A DNA stretch of 64,000 bases from an uncultured Eubacteriales bacterium (GCA_902765395.1 CACWZP010000005.1:62001-126000), one strand, 5' to 3'. Shown: positions 8,727-17,797, numbered from the stretch's first letter. Notes: generated by a model from the sequence alone, not told the origin. A program made the numbers and translations.

Positions 8727-9632
8727 ATGAATTTGTCCTATGTATCGCCGTTTGATGTCCGTCAGGTCATGCAGCGGGACGATTTCGAGATTTTCCACCG
8801 CATGGACACGGCCCCCGGCTTCATCACGCCCCATTCCCACAACTTCTACGAGATCTACTTTCCCCGCACCGAGGGCGTCAGTTATATCATCGAGGGCAAG
8901 CGCTGCCGCCTGGGCCCGGGGATGCTGGTGGTGATCCCGCCGGGGGAGGTGCACGCCTCCGACGTGAACGAGCCCGGGCTGGTGGTGGAGCGCTTCGTGC
9001 TGTGGCTCACGCCCAGCTTCGTGGAATCCCTCACCGGGCTGCTGCCCCGCATCCGCAACCTCACCGGCCAGGACATGCGCGGCCGCAACCTCATTACCCC
9101 CGACCCGGAGACCTACGAGCTGATGATCGGGCTGCTGTTCTCGCTGCTGCACGAAAAGCAGCTGAACGACGTGGACAGCGCGTCGCTGAACCGGCTGGTG
9201 GTGGCCCAGCTGCTGATCCACATCAGCCGCGCCTTCTCCGCCGCCGCCAGCGGCCTGCCCCGGCGCAGCAGCCAGCGCTACAAGGAGATCATGGGCGTCT
9301 ATGACTATATCTCCGCCCACCTGAAGGACCCGCTGAGCGTGTCGGAGCTGGCCGAGCTGTTCTTCATGGACAAAAACACCCTCACCCGCCAGTTCAAGCT
9401 GGCCACCGGCATGACCCCGGCAGAGTGCATCCGGCGCAGGCGGCTGGACGCGGCCTACACCATGATCAGCCATGGCGCGGGCATCACCGAGAGCTGCCAC
9501 GAGTGCGGCTTCTCCGACTACAGCGCGTTCTATCGCGCCTTCCGCCAGACCTACGGCATCAGCCCCAGCGCCTGCGCCGCCCGGGCCCGGGACAGCGTGA
9601 AGCTGGAGCCGGCGGGGGACGGGAACATATAG
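8727..9632 (+). CDS. AraC-family transcriptional regulator with cupin sensor
   Basis: The 301-residue protein has an N-terminal cupin-like ligand domain (about residues 20-110, with GFITPHSHNFYEIYF and GPGMLVVIPPGEVHASD) and a C-terminal pair of AraC helix-turn-helix motifs (about residues 195-295, including SVSELAELFFMDKNTLTRQF and the closing ECGFSDYSAFYRAFRQTYG signature). It is divergent from dctP and most likely senses a hexuronate or KDG-type intermediate and controls the uronate operon, perhaps together with the downstream plus-strand genes. GGAAGGGAGTGAGCACGG precedes the ATG. The regulatory target is inferred from position only. Confidence 0.9.
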   Translation: MNLSYVSPFDVRQVMQRDDFEIFHRMDTAPGFITPHSHNFYEIYFPRTEGVSYIIEGKRCRLGPGMLVVIPPGEVHASDVNEPGLVVERFVLWLTPSFVESLTGLLPRIRNLTGQDMRGRNLITPDPETYELMIGLLFSLLHEKQLNDVDSASLNRLVVAQLLIHISRAFSAAASGLPRRSSQRYKEIMGVYDYISAHLKDPLSVSELAELFFMDKNTLTRQFKLATGMTPAECIRRRRLDAAYTMISHGAGITESCHECGFSDYSAFYRAFRQTYGISPSACAARARDSVKLEPAGDGNI

Positions 9633-9681
9633 GAAACAACACAGGGGGGCACCCCTTGCATCATCATATTGGAGGCATCCC

Positions 9682-10209
9682 ATGAGACAGGAATACACCA
9701 TCCCCGTGAAGCTGGACGCGAAGACCTTCCGGCGCTTCTGCCGGTTCGACATGCTGCGCCTGCGCAAGCGCTGGGTGCGGCCGGTGGTGTTCGCGCTGAT
9801 ATTGATCGCCTTTGCCTTCGTGGCGCTGCTGTCGAAAAAGCAGGAGGCCGGGATGATCGCCGCCGTGCTGCTGGTGGTGGGTGTGGGCCTGCCGCTGGTC
9901 TACTTCGGCAGCTTCTTCTCCCAGGTGAACATGCAGGTGGAGCGGCACCAGCTGAACCCGCCCCGCCGGGTGTACACGCTGAAGCTGAATTACAACGGCG
10001 TGCACGTGACCAACAACCAGAAGGACGAGGGCCAGCTGGACGTGGCCTGGAAGGACGTGCAGCAGGCGTTCAGGGCCAAGGACTGTATCTACTTATATAT
10101 TACGCCCGTGCGCGCGTTCCTGATGCCCGACGGCCAGGCCGACTGCGCGCTGGACGAGCTGTGGGCGTACCTGGAAAAGCACATGGGCGCCAAGGCCCGG
10201 AAGCTGTAA
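9682..10209 (+). CDS. YcxB-like membrane-anchored protein
   Basis: The 175-residue protein has a short N-terminal segment, two membrane helices (about residues 35-75) and a C-terminal domain with YTLKLNYNGVHV and DVAWKDVQQAFRAKDCIYLYI, which matches the YcxB-like family of unknown function. A GGAGG-containing site precedes the ATG. It sits between the AraC regulator and an MFS transporter, but nothing in the sequence ties it to sugar uptake. Confidence 0.65.
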   Translation: MRQEYTIPVKLDAKTFRRFCRFDMLRLRKRWVRPVVFALILIAFAFVALLSKKQEAGMIAAVLLVVGVGLPLVYFGSFFSQVNMQVERHQLNPPRRVYTLKLNYNGVHVTNNQKDEGQLDVAWKDVQQAFRAKDCIYLYITPVRAFLMPDGQADCALDELWAYLEKHMGAKARKL

Positions 10210-10216
10210 AAAGCAT

Positions 10217-10262
10217 CGCTCGGGATGACACCTCATCCCGAGCGGAGCCGAAGGATCTTTTA
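10217..10262 (+). repeat. Dispersed repeat (copy 2) with 12-bp hairpin
   Basis: CGCTCGGGATGA (10217-10228) pairs with TCATCCCGAGCG (10233-10244) around a CACC loop, followed by GAGCCGAAGGATCTTTT. The second half matches the minus-strand repeat at 2555-2595. The hairpin plus T-run could terminate transcription after the YcxB-like gene, just before the MFS gene. Confidence 0.65.
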
Positions 10263-10286
10263 TCACTTTCCGAAAGGACAGAGAAA

Positions 10287-11519
10287 ATGTTTTCATTCAT
10301 CAAGGACCTGGACAAATCCCGGCGCACGCTGCTGTACGCCTGCTTCTATGCCTTCTTCTGCAACGGCATGATCGCCCTCACCCAGGGCTCCATGATGCCG
10401 GACATGAAGGCGGCCTACCACCTGACCGACACCGCCGGGGGCCTGATGCTCTCGGCCCACTCCATCGGCAACCTGGCCGCGGGCTTCCTGAGCGGCGTGG
10501 TGGGCGTCTACATCGGCCGCAAGCGCACGGTGATCTGCCTGTCCGCGCTGGCGTTTGTGGGCATGCTGCTGATCACGCTGATCGGCGCGCCGGGGCTGCT
10601 GTTCTTCGCGTTCATACTCACCGGCGTGGGGCGGGGGAGTGTCTCCAACTTCAACAACGGCACCGTCAACGCCATCACCGGCGGCAACGCCGCGGCCTCG
10701 AACCTGCTGCACGCGGTGTTCGCCGTGGGCGCCATCACCGCGCCCATGGCCTTCCTGCTGCTGCGCAACGCCATCGACTGGCGGGCGGGCGTGCTGCTGG
10801 TGGTGCTGTGCGGCGCGGGCTCGGTGCTGAACCTGACCCGCGTCACCGTGCCGGACGACAGGCCCGCGCCCTCCGCCGGAAAAGGGCGCTCCGGCGGCTT
10901 TGGCTTCATGCGCGATCCGGGCTTCCTGGTGCTGGCGGGCATGATGCTGTTCTACCTCTGCTCGGAGTACGCCATCAACGGCTGGCTGGTGAGCTACATC
11001 CAGCACAAGGACGCGCTGCTGAGCGGCTTCGGCGTCACGGGCGAGGCGCTGGAAAAGGCCGTGCGCGCCTACAGCCAGACCATGGCCACGCTGCTTTGGG
11101 CCGTGATTCTGGTGGGCCGGCTGACCTGCGCCTGGCTGTCCCGCCGGGTGTCGCCCCGGAAGCTGATGCTGATCGCCTCCGCCTGCGAGGCCGCCTGCTT
11201 CGCGGCGGTGCTGTTCTCCACCACCATCCCGGCGGTGACGCTGGGCGTGGCGGGGCTGGGCTTCTTCATGGCGGGCATCTGCCCGATGATCTATGCCGAC
11301 GCCGCGCCGTACACCAATGCCTATCCCATGGCCACGGGCATCCTGCTGTCCTTTGGCAGCGCCGGCGGCATCGCCATGCCCACGGTGGTGGGCGCGCTGG
11401 CGGACCAATACGGCTTCTCCGGCGGCATGCTGGCCATACTGGCCGCCATCGTGCTGCTGGTGCTGTGCGCCGCGGCCAACCTGGCCCTGGGCGGGCGAAA
11501 AAAGGCAATCGCGAATTGA
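10287..11519 (+). CDS. Major facilitator superfamily transporter
   Basis: A 410-residue protein with twelve predicted membrane helices and the MFS inter-helix motif GVYIGRKRTVICL after helix 2. The first 60 residues resemble the sugar-transporting MFS subfamilies (fucose/glucose-type). The ATG at 10287 follows a GAAAGGA site; the same frame is open further upstream but that stretch overlaps the YcxB-like gene and is a shadow. The neighbouring KdgF-like cupin suggests import of an unsaturated or oligomeric uronate. Substrate remains a guess. Confidence 0.8.
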   Translation: MFSFIKDLDKSRRTLLYACFYAFFCNGMIALTQGSMMPDMKAAYHLTDTAGGLMLSAHSIGNLAAGFLSGVVGVYIGRKRTVICLSALAFVGMLLITLIGAPGLLFFAFILTGVGRGSVSNFNNGTVNAITGGNAAASNLLHAVFAVGAITAPMAFLLLRNAIDWRAGVLLVVLCGAGSVLNLTRVTVPDDRPAPSAGKGRSGGFGFMRDPGFLVLAGMMLFYLCSEYAINGWLVSYIQHKDALLSGFGVTGEALEKAVRAYSQTMATLLWAVILVGRLTCAWLSRRVSPRKLMLIASACEAACFAAVLFSTTIPAVTLGVAGLGFFMAGICPMIYADAAPYTNAYPMATGILLSFGSAGGIAMPTVVGALADQYGFSGGMLAILAAIVLLVLCAAANLALGGRKKAIAN

Positions 11520-11540
11520 CACAACAAAGGAGGAATTCCC

Positions 11541-11870
11541 ATGAAAGCCAATGTCGTGTTCCACAAGGACGCCCTTCTCAACGACCTGGGCGACGGCGTG
11601 TCCCGCCGGGTGCTGGCCCACACCGACCAGCTGATGATCGTGGAGGTGAACTTCCAGCAGGGCAGCACCGGCGCCGTGCACACCCATCCCCACTGCCAGA
11701 ACACCTATGTCCAGTCCGGCCGCTTCTGCTTCACCGTGGATGGCGAGCGGGTGGAGGTGGGCCCCGGCGACACCCTGGCCTTCCCCTCGAACATCCCCCA
11801 CGGCACTCTGTGCCTGGAGGCGGGCACCCTGCTGGACATGTTCACCCCCATGCGGGAGGACTTCCTGTAA
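11541..11870 (+). CDS. kdgF: KdgF-like cupin, pectin/alginate-degradation type
   Basis: The 109-residue single-domain cupin carries HTHPHCQNTYVQSG and IPHGTL. Metal ligands by comparison with KdgF are His47, His49, Gln53 and His87. KdgF proteins linearise 4,5-unsaturated uronates released from pectin or alginate to the 5-keto-4-deoxyuronate form, feeding the KDG pathway. A clean AAGGAGGAATT site precedes the ATG, 21 bases after the MFS stop, so the two are probably co-transcribed. The nearby hexuronate operon supports the role; other small cupins share this fold. Confidence 0.75.
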   Translation: MKANVVFHKDALLNDLGDGVSRRVLAHTDQLMIVEVNFQQGSTGAVHTHPHCQNTYVQSGRFCFTVDGERVEVGPGDTLAFPSNIPHGTLCLEAGTLLDMFTPMREDFL

Positions 11871-11895
11871 GCCGCCGAGGCGCCGGGACGCTGCG

Positions 11896-11925
11896 CTCTG
11901 AAGCCGCTGCGGCTTCAGAGATTTT
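11896..11925 (+). terminator. Rho-independent terminator after the kdgF-like gene
   Basis: CTCTGAAGCC (11896-11905) pairs with GGCTTCAGAG (11911-11920), loop GCTGC, followed by ATTTT. It closes the AraC-to-cupin gene group. Further GC-rich sequence to 12038 shows no gene. Confidence 0.7.
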
Positions 11926-12038
11926 GGCGTACCCGGGTGCTGCAGCGGCCGGGGCGGGAGGCGCGTCCCGCCGGTGAATGAGGCCGCGCCTTCATTGCAT
12001 CGGCACAGGATCGAACGACAAACGGGAGGGTGGATCGC

Positions 12039-13463
12039 ATGTTTGGCAAGCGCGACAAGACGGATCAGGCGAAGAAAAAGCGCGTCAGGCTGCACGAGAC
12101 GACCCACGAAAACGACATCCGCTTTCGGGGGCCGCTGACCGCGCAGCACTTCAAGATCCTCGGCTGGCTCTGCATCGCCATCGCGCAGGCGGTGGTGCTG
12201 CTGACGCTGGGCGGGCGCATGAACGCGGGCCTTGCGGAGCGCACGGCCGGCTGGCGCAGCGCCCTTTCCAACATTGCCGACCTCTCGCTGCCCTTCCTGC
12301 TCATCGCCAACTTCGCCCAGCTGCTCAACACCGAGGAGGGCTACCGGAAGCAGCTGCTGATGAACGGCGCGGCGATGGCGGGCATCTGCGCGGCGTATTA
12401 CCTGGTGTTCTATCGCTACATCGTGGGTGGCGTGGCCGCGTTCCTGCAGGAACCGGCGGAAGCGCTTCCCGCCGTGAACGGCGTGATGAGAATCGCCATG
12501 CCCTACGGCTTCTTCGCCTTCAACATCTTCGTGGACCTGTTCCTGTGCACGCTGTGCATGCTGTTTCTGAACTACCAGCCCCGCCGCGTCTTCAAGGGGA
12601 AGCTGCGCTTTGTCTTCCGGCTGATGGCGCTGCTGCCCATCGGCTACGAGGTGGGCTGCATGGTGCTGAAGGTGCGCGCCGCGAGGGGCCTGCTGACGAT
12701 CCCGACCTGGGCCTATCCGCTGCTGACCGTGAAGCCGCCCATGACCTTCGCGCTGTTCCTGGCGCTGGTGATGTTCGTCAAGACGCGGGAGCTGCGCTTC
12801 CGCCGCCACGGCAAGACCCACGAGGAGTATGCGAAGTTCCTGCAGACCCGGCGCAACTCCTGGAATTTCTCCGTGTTCCTGGCGATCATGCTGGTGCTCG
12901 CCAGCATCGCCGACGTGCTGGTGGTCTTCGGCTTCTCCATGAACGAGGCGGTGCAGTCCGTGACGACCGATATCGAGACATCCCTGTCAGCGGTGGGCAC
13001 CAGCATGGAGGCGGTCGCGGACGGGGAGGTCGAATTGACGCTGCCCCGGTCCCGGCCCGGAGTGGGAGAGGCTGCCCTGCCGTCCCCCGGGGAGGAGGAC
13101 ACGGAGAAGGTCCTGCTGACCTCCGAGGAGCGGGAGGCGCTGGTGCAGGAAGTGGTGAACGGGGCCATGGATGAGGACAGAATCGCCGCTTCGGTGGACT
13201 GGGGCATGCGGGTGGCCAACGCGGTGGGCTTCGGCGGCTCCGCCTTCCTGTTCTATCTGGCGCCGCTGGTGCTGTTGTTTTCCTACACGCGCAAGCCGAA
13301 GTATCGCCTGGTGGACATGCTGGTCCCGGTGGCGGGCATCGCCCTGATCCTGATCGTGTACATCGAGGGAATCCATCAGCTGCTGGGCTATCTGCCCGTG
13401 AGCAAGATCAACCTGCAGGAACTGAAGGACGCGGTCAAGTACTACGCCGAGACGCTCATGTAG
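12039..13463 (+). CDS. Multi-pass membrane protein of unknown function
   Basis: I do not recognise this 474-residue protein. It has a positively charged N-terminal tail, about five membrane helices in the first 300 residues, a longer hydrophilic acidic loop (about residues 310-385, rich in Glu/Asp/Val, with an EEDTEKVLLTSEEREALV stretch) and two or three C-terminal helices. The ATG at 12039 is preferred to a GTG at 12030 because GGGAGGG lies eight bases upstream of the ATG. A channel-like gene follows after 33 bases, so the two probably form one transcript. It could be an accessory subunit or a voltage/pressure-sensing partner, but that is inference from position. Confidence 0.6.
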   Translation: MFGKRDKTDQAKKKRVRLHETTHENDIRFRGPLTAQHFKILGWLCIAIAQAVVLLTLGGRMNAGLAERTAGWRSALSNIADLSLPFLLIANFAQLLNTEEGYRKQLLMNGAAMAGICAAYYLVFYRYIVGGVAAFLQEPAEALPAVNGVMRIAMPYGFFAFNIFVDLFLCTLCMLFLNYQPRRVFKGKLRFVFRLMALLPIGYEVGCMVLKVRAARGLLTIPTWAYPLLTVKPPMTFALFLALVMFVKTRELRFRRHGKTHEEYAKFLQTRRNSWNFSVFLAIMLVLASIADVLVVFGFSMNEAVQSVTTDIETSLSAVGTSMEAVADGEVELTLPRSRPGVGEAALPSPGEEDTEKVLLTSEEREALVQEVVNGAMDEDRIAASVDWGMRVANAVGFGGSAFLFYLAPLVLLFSYTRKPKYRLVDMLVPVAGIALILIVYIEGIHQLLGYLPVSKINLQELKDAVKYYAETLM

Positions 13464-13496
13464 CGGCGCGCATCATTCCACAAGGAGGGCTTTGCA

Positions 13497-14471
13497 ATGA
13501 ACGGCCTGCTGCGAAGGCACGGCGAGAAGGTTCCACTCATCGGCGACATACTGTGCTGCATAATGGTTTTCCCGATCTGCACCACATTCCTGGAAAAGGC
13601 GTACGGGCCGGGCACGGGAACGGGCGGCACAGGAACGGGCGGCGCAGGAGCAGGCGGCACGGGAGTGGGCGGCATGGGAGTGGCCGGCGCGGGCCTGGAC
13701 ATTTGGCTCTGCCTGATGTTTGCGACAATGGCCCTCGCCAGGCTGTTTCGCGCCTTCAGGCTGCGCGCCAGGTCCCGTTCCGCGTTCGTCGCCAACCTGA
13801 TCTACAGCGCCGTCTACGCGATCTGCGCCGTGCTGCCGGCTGCCTTTGGCTACATTCCCGCCGTCAGCCGCGCCGTCGAGCTGTTGTTCTGGGCCACGAT
13901 GATCGCGGAGCGGGTGCGCTCCATCGTGCGCAAGCGCAAGCTGTGGAACATCGTCGCCAACGCGCTGGCCATATTGTTGATGGCTGTTGTGGCGCTTTTC
14001 GTGTCCGAACTGGTCCCGATGGTCTTCGAGGCGAGCGCCGCCGCGTACTCCGCCCTCCTGACCATCCTGATCGTCATCTTCTCCCGGATCAGGCTGGATG
14101 TCTTGCGGGAGATCGTGCGCAAGACCTATGCCGCGGAGATCATATTGGGCCTGCTCCTGCTGATGGTGGCCTTTTCCTTCGCGCTGAAGTTCGTGGATGA
14201 CACCTTCCAATCCTTCTGGGACGCCCTGTGGTACTGCTTCGCGGTGGTCACCACCATCGGCTTTGGCGATATCACGCCCGCCAACGCCGTGGGGCGGGCC
14301 ATCACCGTCATCCTCGGCGTGTACGGCATTGTCGTGGTCGCCCTGATCACGTCCATCATCGTCAACTTCTATGGCGAGATGAAAAGGGCGGGAGCAGGGG
14401 AGAGCGCCCCCGCCCCGGCCGCCGGGACCGCCCCCGCCGCCGTCGACCCGGCCGACGAATCCCGTCCGTAA
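13497..14471 (+). CDS. Potassium-channel-like protein (ion channel family)
   Basis: The 324-residue protein has about six membrane helices ending in a pore module: helix, pore loop with the selectivity-filter sequence TTIGFGD (residues 252-258), helix. This is the bacterial K+ channel (Ion_trans_2) arrangement. Two things are odd. Residues about 38-66, between the first two helices, are a Gly/Thr/Ala-rich low-complexity stretch (GTGTGG-type repeats), and the cytoplasmic C-terminus is only an Ala/Pro tail with no RCK/TrkA-N regulatory domain. AAGGAGGG precedes the ATG. A strong terminator follows. Confidence 0.8.
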   Translation: MNGLLRRHGEKVPLIGDILCCIMVFPICTTFLEKAYGPGTGTGGTGTGGAGAGGTGVGGMGVAGAGLDIWLCLMFATMALARLFRAFRLRARSRSAFVANLIYSAVYAICAVLPAAFGYIPAVSRAVELLFWATMIAERVRSIVRKRKLWNIVANALAILLMAVVALFVSELVPMVFEASAAAYSALLTILIVIFSRIRLDVLREIVRKTYAAEIILGLLLLMVAFSFALKFVDDTFQSFWDALWYCFAVVTTIGFGDITPANAVGRAITVILGVYGIVVVALITSIIVNFYGEMKRAGAGESAPAPAAGTAPAAVDPADESRP

Positions 14472-14499
14472 ACGGTTCCCTTGCCCTGTCTGCCTGAAT

Positions 14500-14540
14500 G
14501 GGCAAAAAAACCTGAAGCGCCGCTTCAGGGTTTTTTGCCC
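14500..14540. terminator. Bidirectional terminator
   Basis: GGGCAAAAAAACCTGAAGC (14500-14518) is almost exactly complementary to 14522-14540 (GCTTCAGGGTTTTTTGCCC), loop GCC. The A-run before and T-run after the core make it work in either direction. Confidence 0.85.
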
Positions 14541-14644
14541 CGCTGTGATTTGCCCATCCGCCCCAAGCTGGTTTCACAACCATTTTGGGGCGCCTTTCGC
14601 CTCGCCAGAACGCGAAAATCGCCCATTTCTTTTGTCACTTGACA

Positions 14645-14673
14645 TTGCAATGCGGCTTGAAATCTGTTACAAT
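14645..14673 (+). promoter_or_regulatory. Sigma-A type promoter of the diguanylate cyclase gene
   Basis: TTGCAA (14645-14650) and TACAAT (14668-14673) have a 17-base spacer and lie 65 bases before the start codon. No T-box, riboswitch or obvious operator is visible between promoter and gene. Confidence 0.7.
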
Positions 14674-14738
14674 AAACAGCGAAATACGTCCCGTTCGGCG
14701 AGCGAACGGCGGCGCGAAAAAGATCCCGGGTGAGATAG

Positions 14739-17540
14739 ATGAGAAAATACCTTTGCCTTGCGCTTCTGCTGATGCTGCTGCTGGCCGCCGGCGCGCGGGC
14801 GGATGAAAAGGATCTGTACATTGACGGCAACGTCCAGCGGATATTCACCTCCGAGGACGGACTGCAGTCCACCTCCACCCAGGCGGTGGCCCAGACCCGG
14901 GAGGGATTCATCTGGATCGGCGGCTATGGCGGTCTGGTGCGCTATGACGGCAAGCAGTTCGAGACCTTCGGCTACAAGCGCATCACCCGCGTCTCCGACC
15001 TGGCGGCGGGGGAGGACGACGCGCTGTGGGTGGCCACCTCCGACAAGGGCCTGTTCCGCTGCCTCAACGACGAGTACGTCTGCGTGTCCGGCGACGGCGA
15101 GGAAGCCGTGCTGGACCTGGAGTGCCTGGCCTTCGCGCCGGACGGCACGCTGTACATCGGCACGGGCTCCGGCCTGTGCGCGCTGGAGGGCGAGACCGTC
15201 CGCCGGCTGGACATCCCCGGCCTCAACGGCCAGACCATCGACCGGCTGCTCTGCCCGGCGGAGGGCCGCGTGCTGTGCGTGACCCACGACGGCGCGCTGT
15301 TTGCATGGGACGGCGAAGCGCTGACCCGTGCCAGCACAGACAAGGGCCTGACGGTGCGCTCCGTGTGCTGGAACGCGGCGGATCGCACCTACCTGGCGGG
15401 CACCTCCGGCGACGAGGTGCTGGTCTTTGACGAAGATTTGAAGCAGGTGGACCTGTGGAAGATGGAGGGCCTCTCCTGCATCAACGACCTGCACTTTGAA
15501 GACGGCGCGCTGTGGCTGTGCGCCGACAACGGCATCGCCATCTACGTGGGCGGCAGCGTGCGCATGCAAAACCTGCGGATGGACAACTCCGTGGACAAGA
15601 TGATGGTGGACCGGGAGGGCAACTACTGGTTCGTCTCCTCCCGACAGGGCGCGATGGAGGTCTCCCGCAGCATGTTCGGCGACGTGAGCCGCAGCGCGGG
15701 CCTGGATTCCATGGTGGTGAACGCCATCCAGCGGATCGGGGACACGCTGTACATCGGCCACGATTCCGGCCTGGTGGCCATCAGCGCCTCCGACTTCAAG
15801 CAGATCGATACCGCGCCGCTGGCCAGGCTGAAGTTCACCCGGGTGCGGGCGCTGCTGGCGGACGAGGCGGGCGATCTGTGGATCGGCACGATGAAGAAGG
15901 GCCTGTTCCGCTATACGCCCGGCGGCGACACTGTGGACTACTCCATGGCGAACCAGCCGGCGCTGCGCTCCGACAACATCCGCTCCATCTCCAGGACGGA
16001 CGCGGGCATGCTGGTGGGCACCGACGTGGGCGCCTACCTGGTGGACGGGGACGAGGTGCGCAGCGTGGTGAACGACGCGGACGCCCTGGCCTTCCGCATC
16101 CTCTGCGCCGTGCAGTTCGGCGACATCACCTGCCTGGGCTCCGACGGCAACGGGCTGTATCTGGTGCGGGACGGTGAGATCGTGCGCCACATCACCGTGG
16201 AGGACGGCCTCAGCTCCAACGTCATCATGAAGGCCTACTGGAGCGACGCCTGCGACGGCATCTGGCTGGTCACCGGCAACGACATCGACTTCCTCAGCCG
16301 GGAGGGCGAGATCACCTCGATCTCCAACTTCCCCTCCACCAACAACCTGGACCTGCTGGTGATGCCCAGCGGCGACGCCTGGGTGTTCACCGGCAGCGGC
16401 ATCTACCAGACCACCGAGGATTCCCTGCTCCACGACGCCGAGCCCCGCTATCTGCAGTTCCGCCACGCGGACGGCCTGCCCTATGAGGTGACGCCCAATT
16501 CCTACCAGTGCCTGACGGAGGACGCGCTGTACGTATGCGGCTCCGGCGGCGTGTTCAGCCTGCAGACGGACTTCGCCCAGGCGGAGACGGGGGAATACCA
16601 GCTGGCGATCGACAGCGTGGTGGCGGACGGACAGCCCCACCACATTCGTGCGGGCGAAACTTGCGAGATCGACGCCAGGGTGAAGCGCATCGACATCCAG
16701 GCCTATGTGCTGACCTACCAGACCGGCAATCCCTTCGTGTTCTACCGCCTGGAGGGCTTCGACGAGGGGAAGACCGTATCCCAGCTCAGCGAGATGGGCG
16801 ACATCAGCTACACCAACCTGAACGGCGGCAGCTACACCTTCCACTTCGGCATCGTGGATTACAAGAGCGGCGAGGTGCTGCAGGAGATCACGCTGCCCAT
16901 CGTGAAGCGGCATCCCTGGTATGAATTGCCCCAGGTGCGCCTGGCGGCGGCGCTGCTGGGATTGCTGCTGCTGGCGGGCATCACGCTGCTCATCATCCTG
17001 GCGCGCTCCCGGCGCATCAAGCGGGCGCTGCAGAAGGAGTATGAGCAGAAGGAGAAGCGGCACCTGGAGACCATCGCCTACCAGGACTACCTCACCGGCC
17101 TGAACAACCGCAACTATCTGGACGTGTGGAACGCCCAGCCGCTCCACCCGGGGGATTACCCGGTCACCTTCGTGTCCATCGACATGAATGACCTGAAGAA
17201 GATCAACGACCGCTACGGCCACAAGAACGGCGACATGCTGTTGTGCGAGATGGCGGAGCTGCTGAAGAAGCACTTTGACGGCGACGCCTTCACGGTGATG
17301 CGCACCGGCGGCGACGAGTTCCTGGTGCTGGCGCGGGGCGTGGACGCCCGGCGGATGACCGACCGGCTGCAGGCCATGGCGAAGGAAGGCGCGCAGACCG
17401 CCGTCAACGGCATTCCGGTCACCTTCGAATACGGCATCTGCACCCAGCAGGAGGGCGAATACGACTTCGAGGAGGGCCTGCGCCTGTCCGACCTGCAGAT
17501 GCTGGAGAGCAAGAACCGCTACCACGGCCGCGCGAAGTGA
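14739..17540 (+). CDS. Membrane diguanylate cyclase with extracellular propeller sensor
   Basis: The 933-residue protein has a signal sequence (1-21), a long extracellular region with repeated blade motifs (IWIGGYGGLVRYDG, ALWVATSDKGLF, DLWIGTMKKGLFRY) of the two-component-regulator propeller type, a Y_Y_Y-like Ig domain (about 620-715), one membrane helix (about 733-755), a short coiled linker and a C-terminal GGDEF domain with intact GGDEF at 857-861. It should make cyclic di-GMP in response to an outside ligand. The RxxD inhibitory site is absent: the residues at the corresponding positions upstream of GGDEF are not Arg and Asp, so product feedback may be missing. Propeller/Y_Y_Y sensors usually detect polysaccharide fragments, which would suit the uronate genes nearby. 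It appears to be a single-gene transcript. Confidence 0.9.
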   Translation: MRKYLCLALLLMLLLAAGARADEKDLYIDGNVQRIFTSEDGLQSTSTQAVAQTREGFIWIGGYGGLVRYDGKQFETFGYKRITRVSDLAAGEDDALWVATSDKGLFRCLNDEYVCVSGDGEEAVLDLECLAFAPDGTLYIGTGSGLCALEGETVRRLDIPGLNGQTIDRLLCPAEGRVLCVTHDGALFAWDGEALTRASTDKGLTVRSVCWNAADRTYLAGTSGDEVLVFDEDLKQVDLWKMEGLSCINDLHFEDGALWLCADNGIAIYVGGSVRMQNLRMDNSVDKMMVDREGNYWFVSSRQGAMEVSRSMFGDVSRSAGLDSMVVNAIQRIGDTLYIGHDSGLVAISASDFKQIDTAPLARLKFTRVRALLADEAGDLWIGTMKKGLFRYTPGGDTVDYSMANQPALRSDNIRSISRTDAGMLVGTDVGAYLVDGDEVRSVVNDADALAFRILCAVQFGDITCLGSDGNGLYLVRDGEIVRHITVEDGLSSNVIMKAYWSDACDGIWLVTGNDIDFLSREGEITSISNFPSTNNLDLLVMPSGDAWVFTGSGIYQTTEDSLLHDAEPRYLQFRHADGLPYEVTPNSYQCLTEDALYVCGSGGVFSLQTDFAQAETGEYQLAIDSVVADGQPHHIRAGETCEIDARVKRIDIQAYVLTYQTGNPFVFYRLEGFDEGKTVSQLSEMGDISYTNLNGGSYTFHFGIVDYKSGEVLQEITLPIVKRHPWYELPQVRLAAALLGLLLLAGITLLIILARSRRIKRALQKEYEQKEKRHLETIAYQDYLTGLNNRNYLDVWNAQPLHPGDYPVTFVSIDMNDLKKINDRYGHKNGDMLLCEMAELLKKHFDGDAFTVMRTGGDEFLVLARGVDARRMTDRLQAMAKEGAQTAVNGIPVTFEYGICTQQEGEYDFEEGLRLSDLQMLESKNRYHGRAK

Positions 17541-17608
17541 CGCGGCGCGGGGCGTTGGATGGCACACACGGCCTGGAAGCGGCAATGTGCCGCGCTACAT
17601 GAAATACA

Positions 17609-17638
17609 CAGGGGACGGCGAATGGCCGTCCTCTGTTT
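17609..17638 (+). terminator. Weak terminator-like hairpin
   Basis: CAGGGGACGGC (17609-17619) pairs with GCCGTCCTCTG (17625-17635), loop GAATG, followed by only TTT. It lies 69 bases after the diguanylate cyclase stop. The rest of 17541-17797 holds no gene; TTGCAA and TAAGCT with a 17-base spacer near 17751-17779 may be the corA promoter. Confidence 0.45.
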
Positions 17639-17797
17639 GCGCAAACGGAGGGTGTTGTATGCCGAGACGGCAGGCAGCCGCCCGGGGCGTTCCGGCGCCG
17701 GTCGTTCGCGCGGAAGCGGATCACGGCGCCGACCTTCCGCACACGACCTTGCAATCGAGCCATGATTGTGATAAGCTTTCCTCATGGAGGGGAGAAC

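Noticed and set aside
9669-10286. N-terminal extension of the MFS transporter
   Set aside because: The frame is open but overlaps the YcxB-like gene in another frame; the encoded stretch is Arg/Ala/Gly-rich, and a good ribosome site exists at 10287.
10293-12821. 842-codon minus-strand frame
   Set aside because: It crosses the MFS, cupin and membrane-protein genes in antisense and shows low-complexity His/Gln/Arg composition; a GC-rich shadow.
14667-17585. 972-codon minus-strand frame
   Set aside because: Antisense to the diguanylate cyclase, with no domain or start signal.
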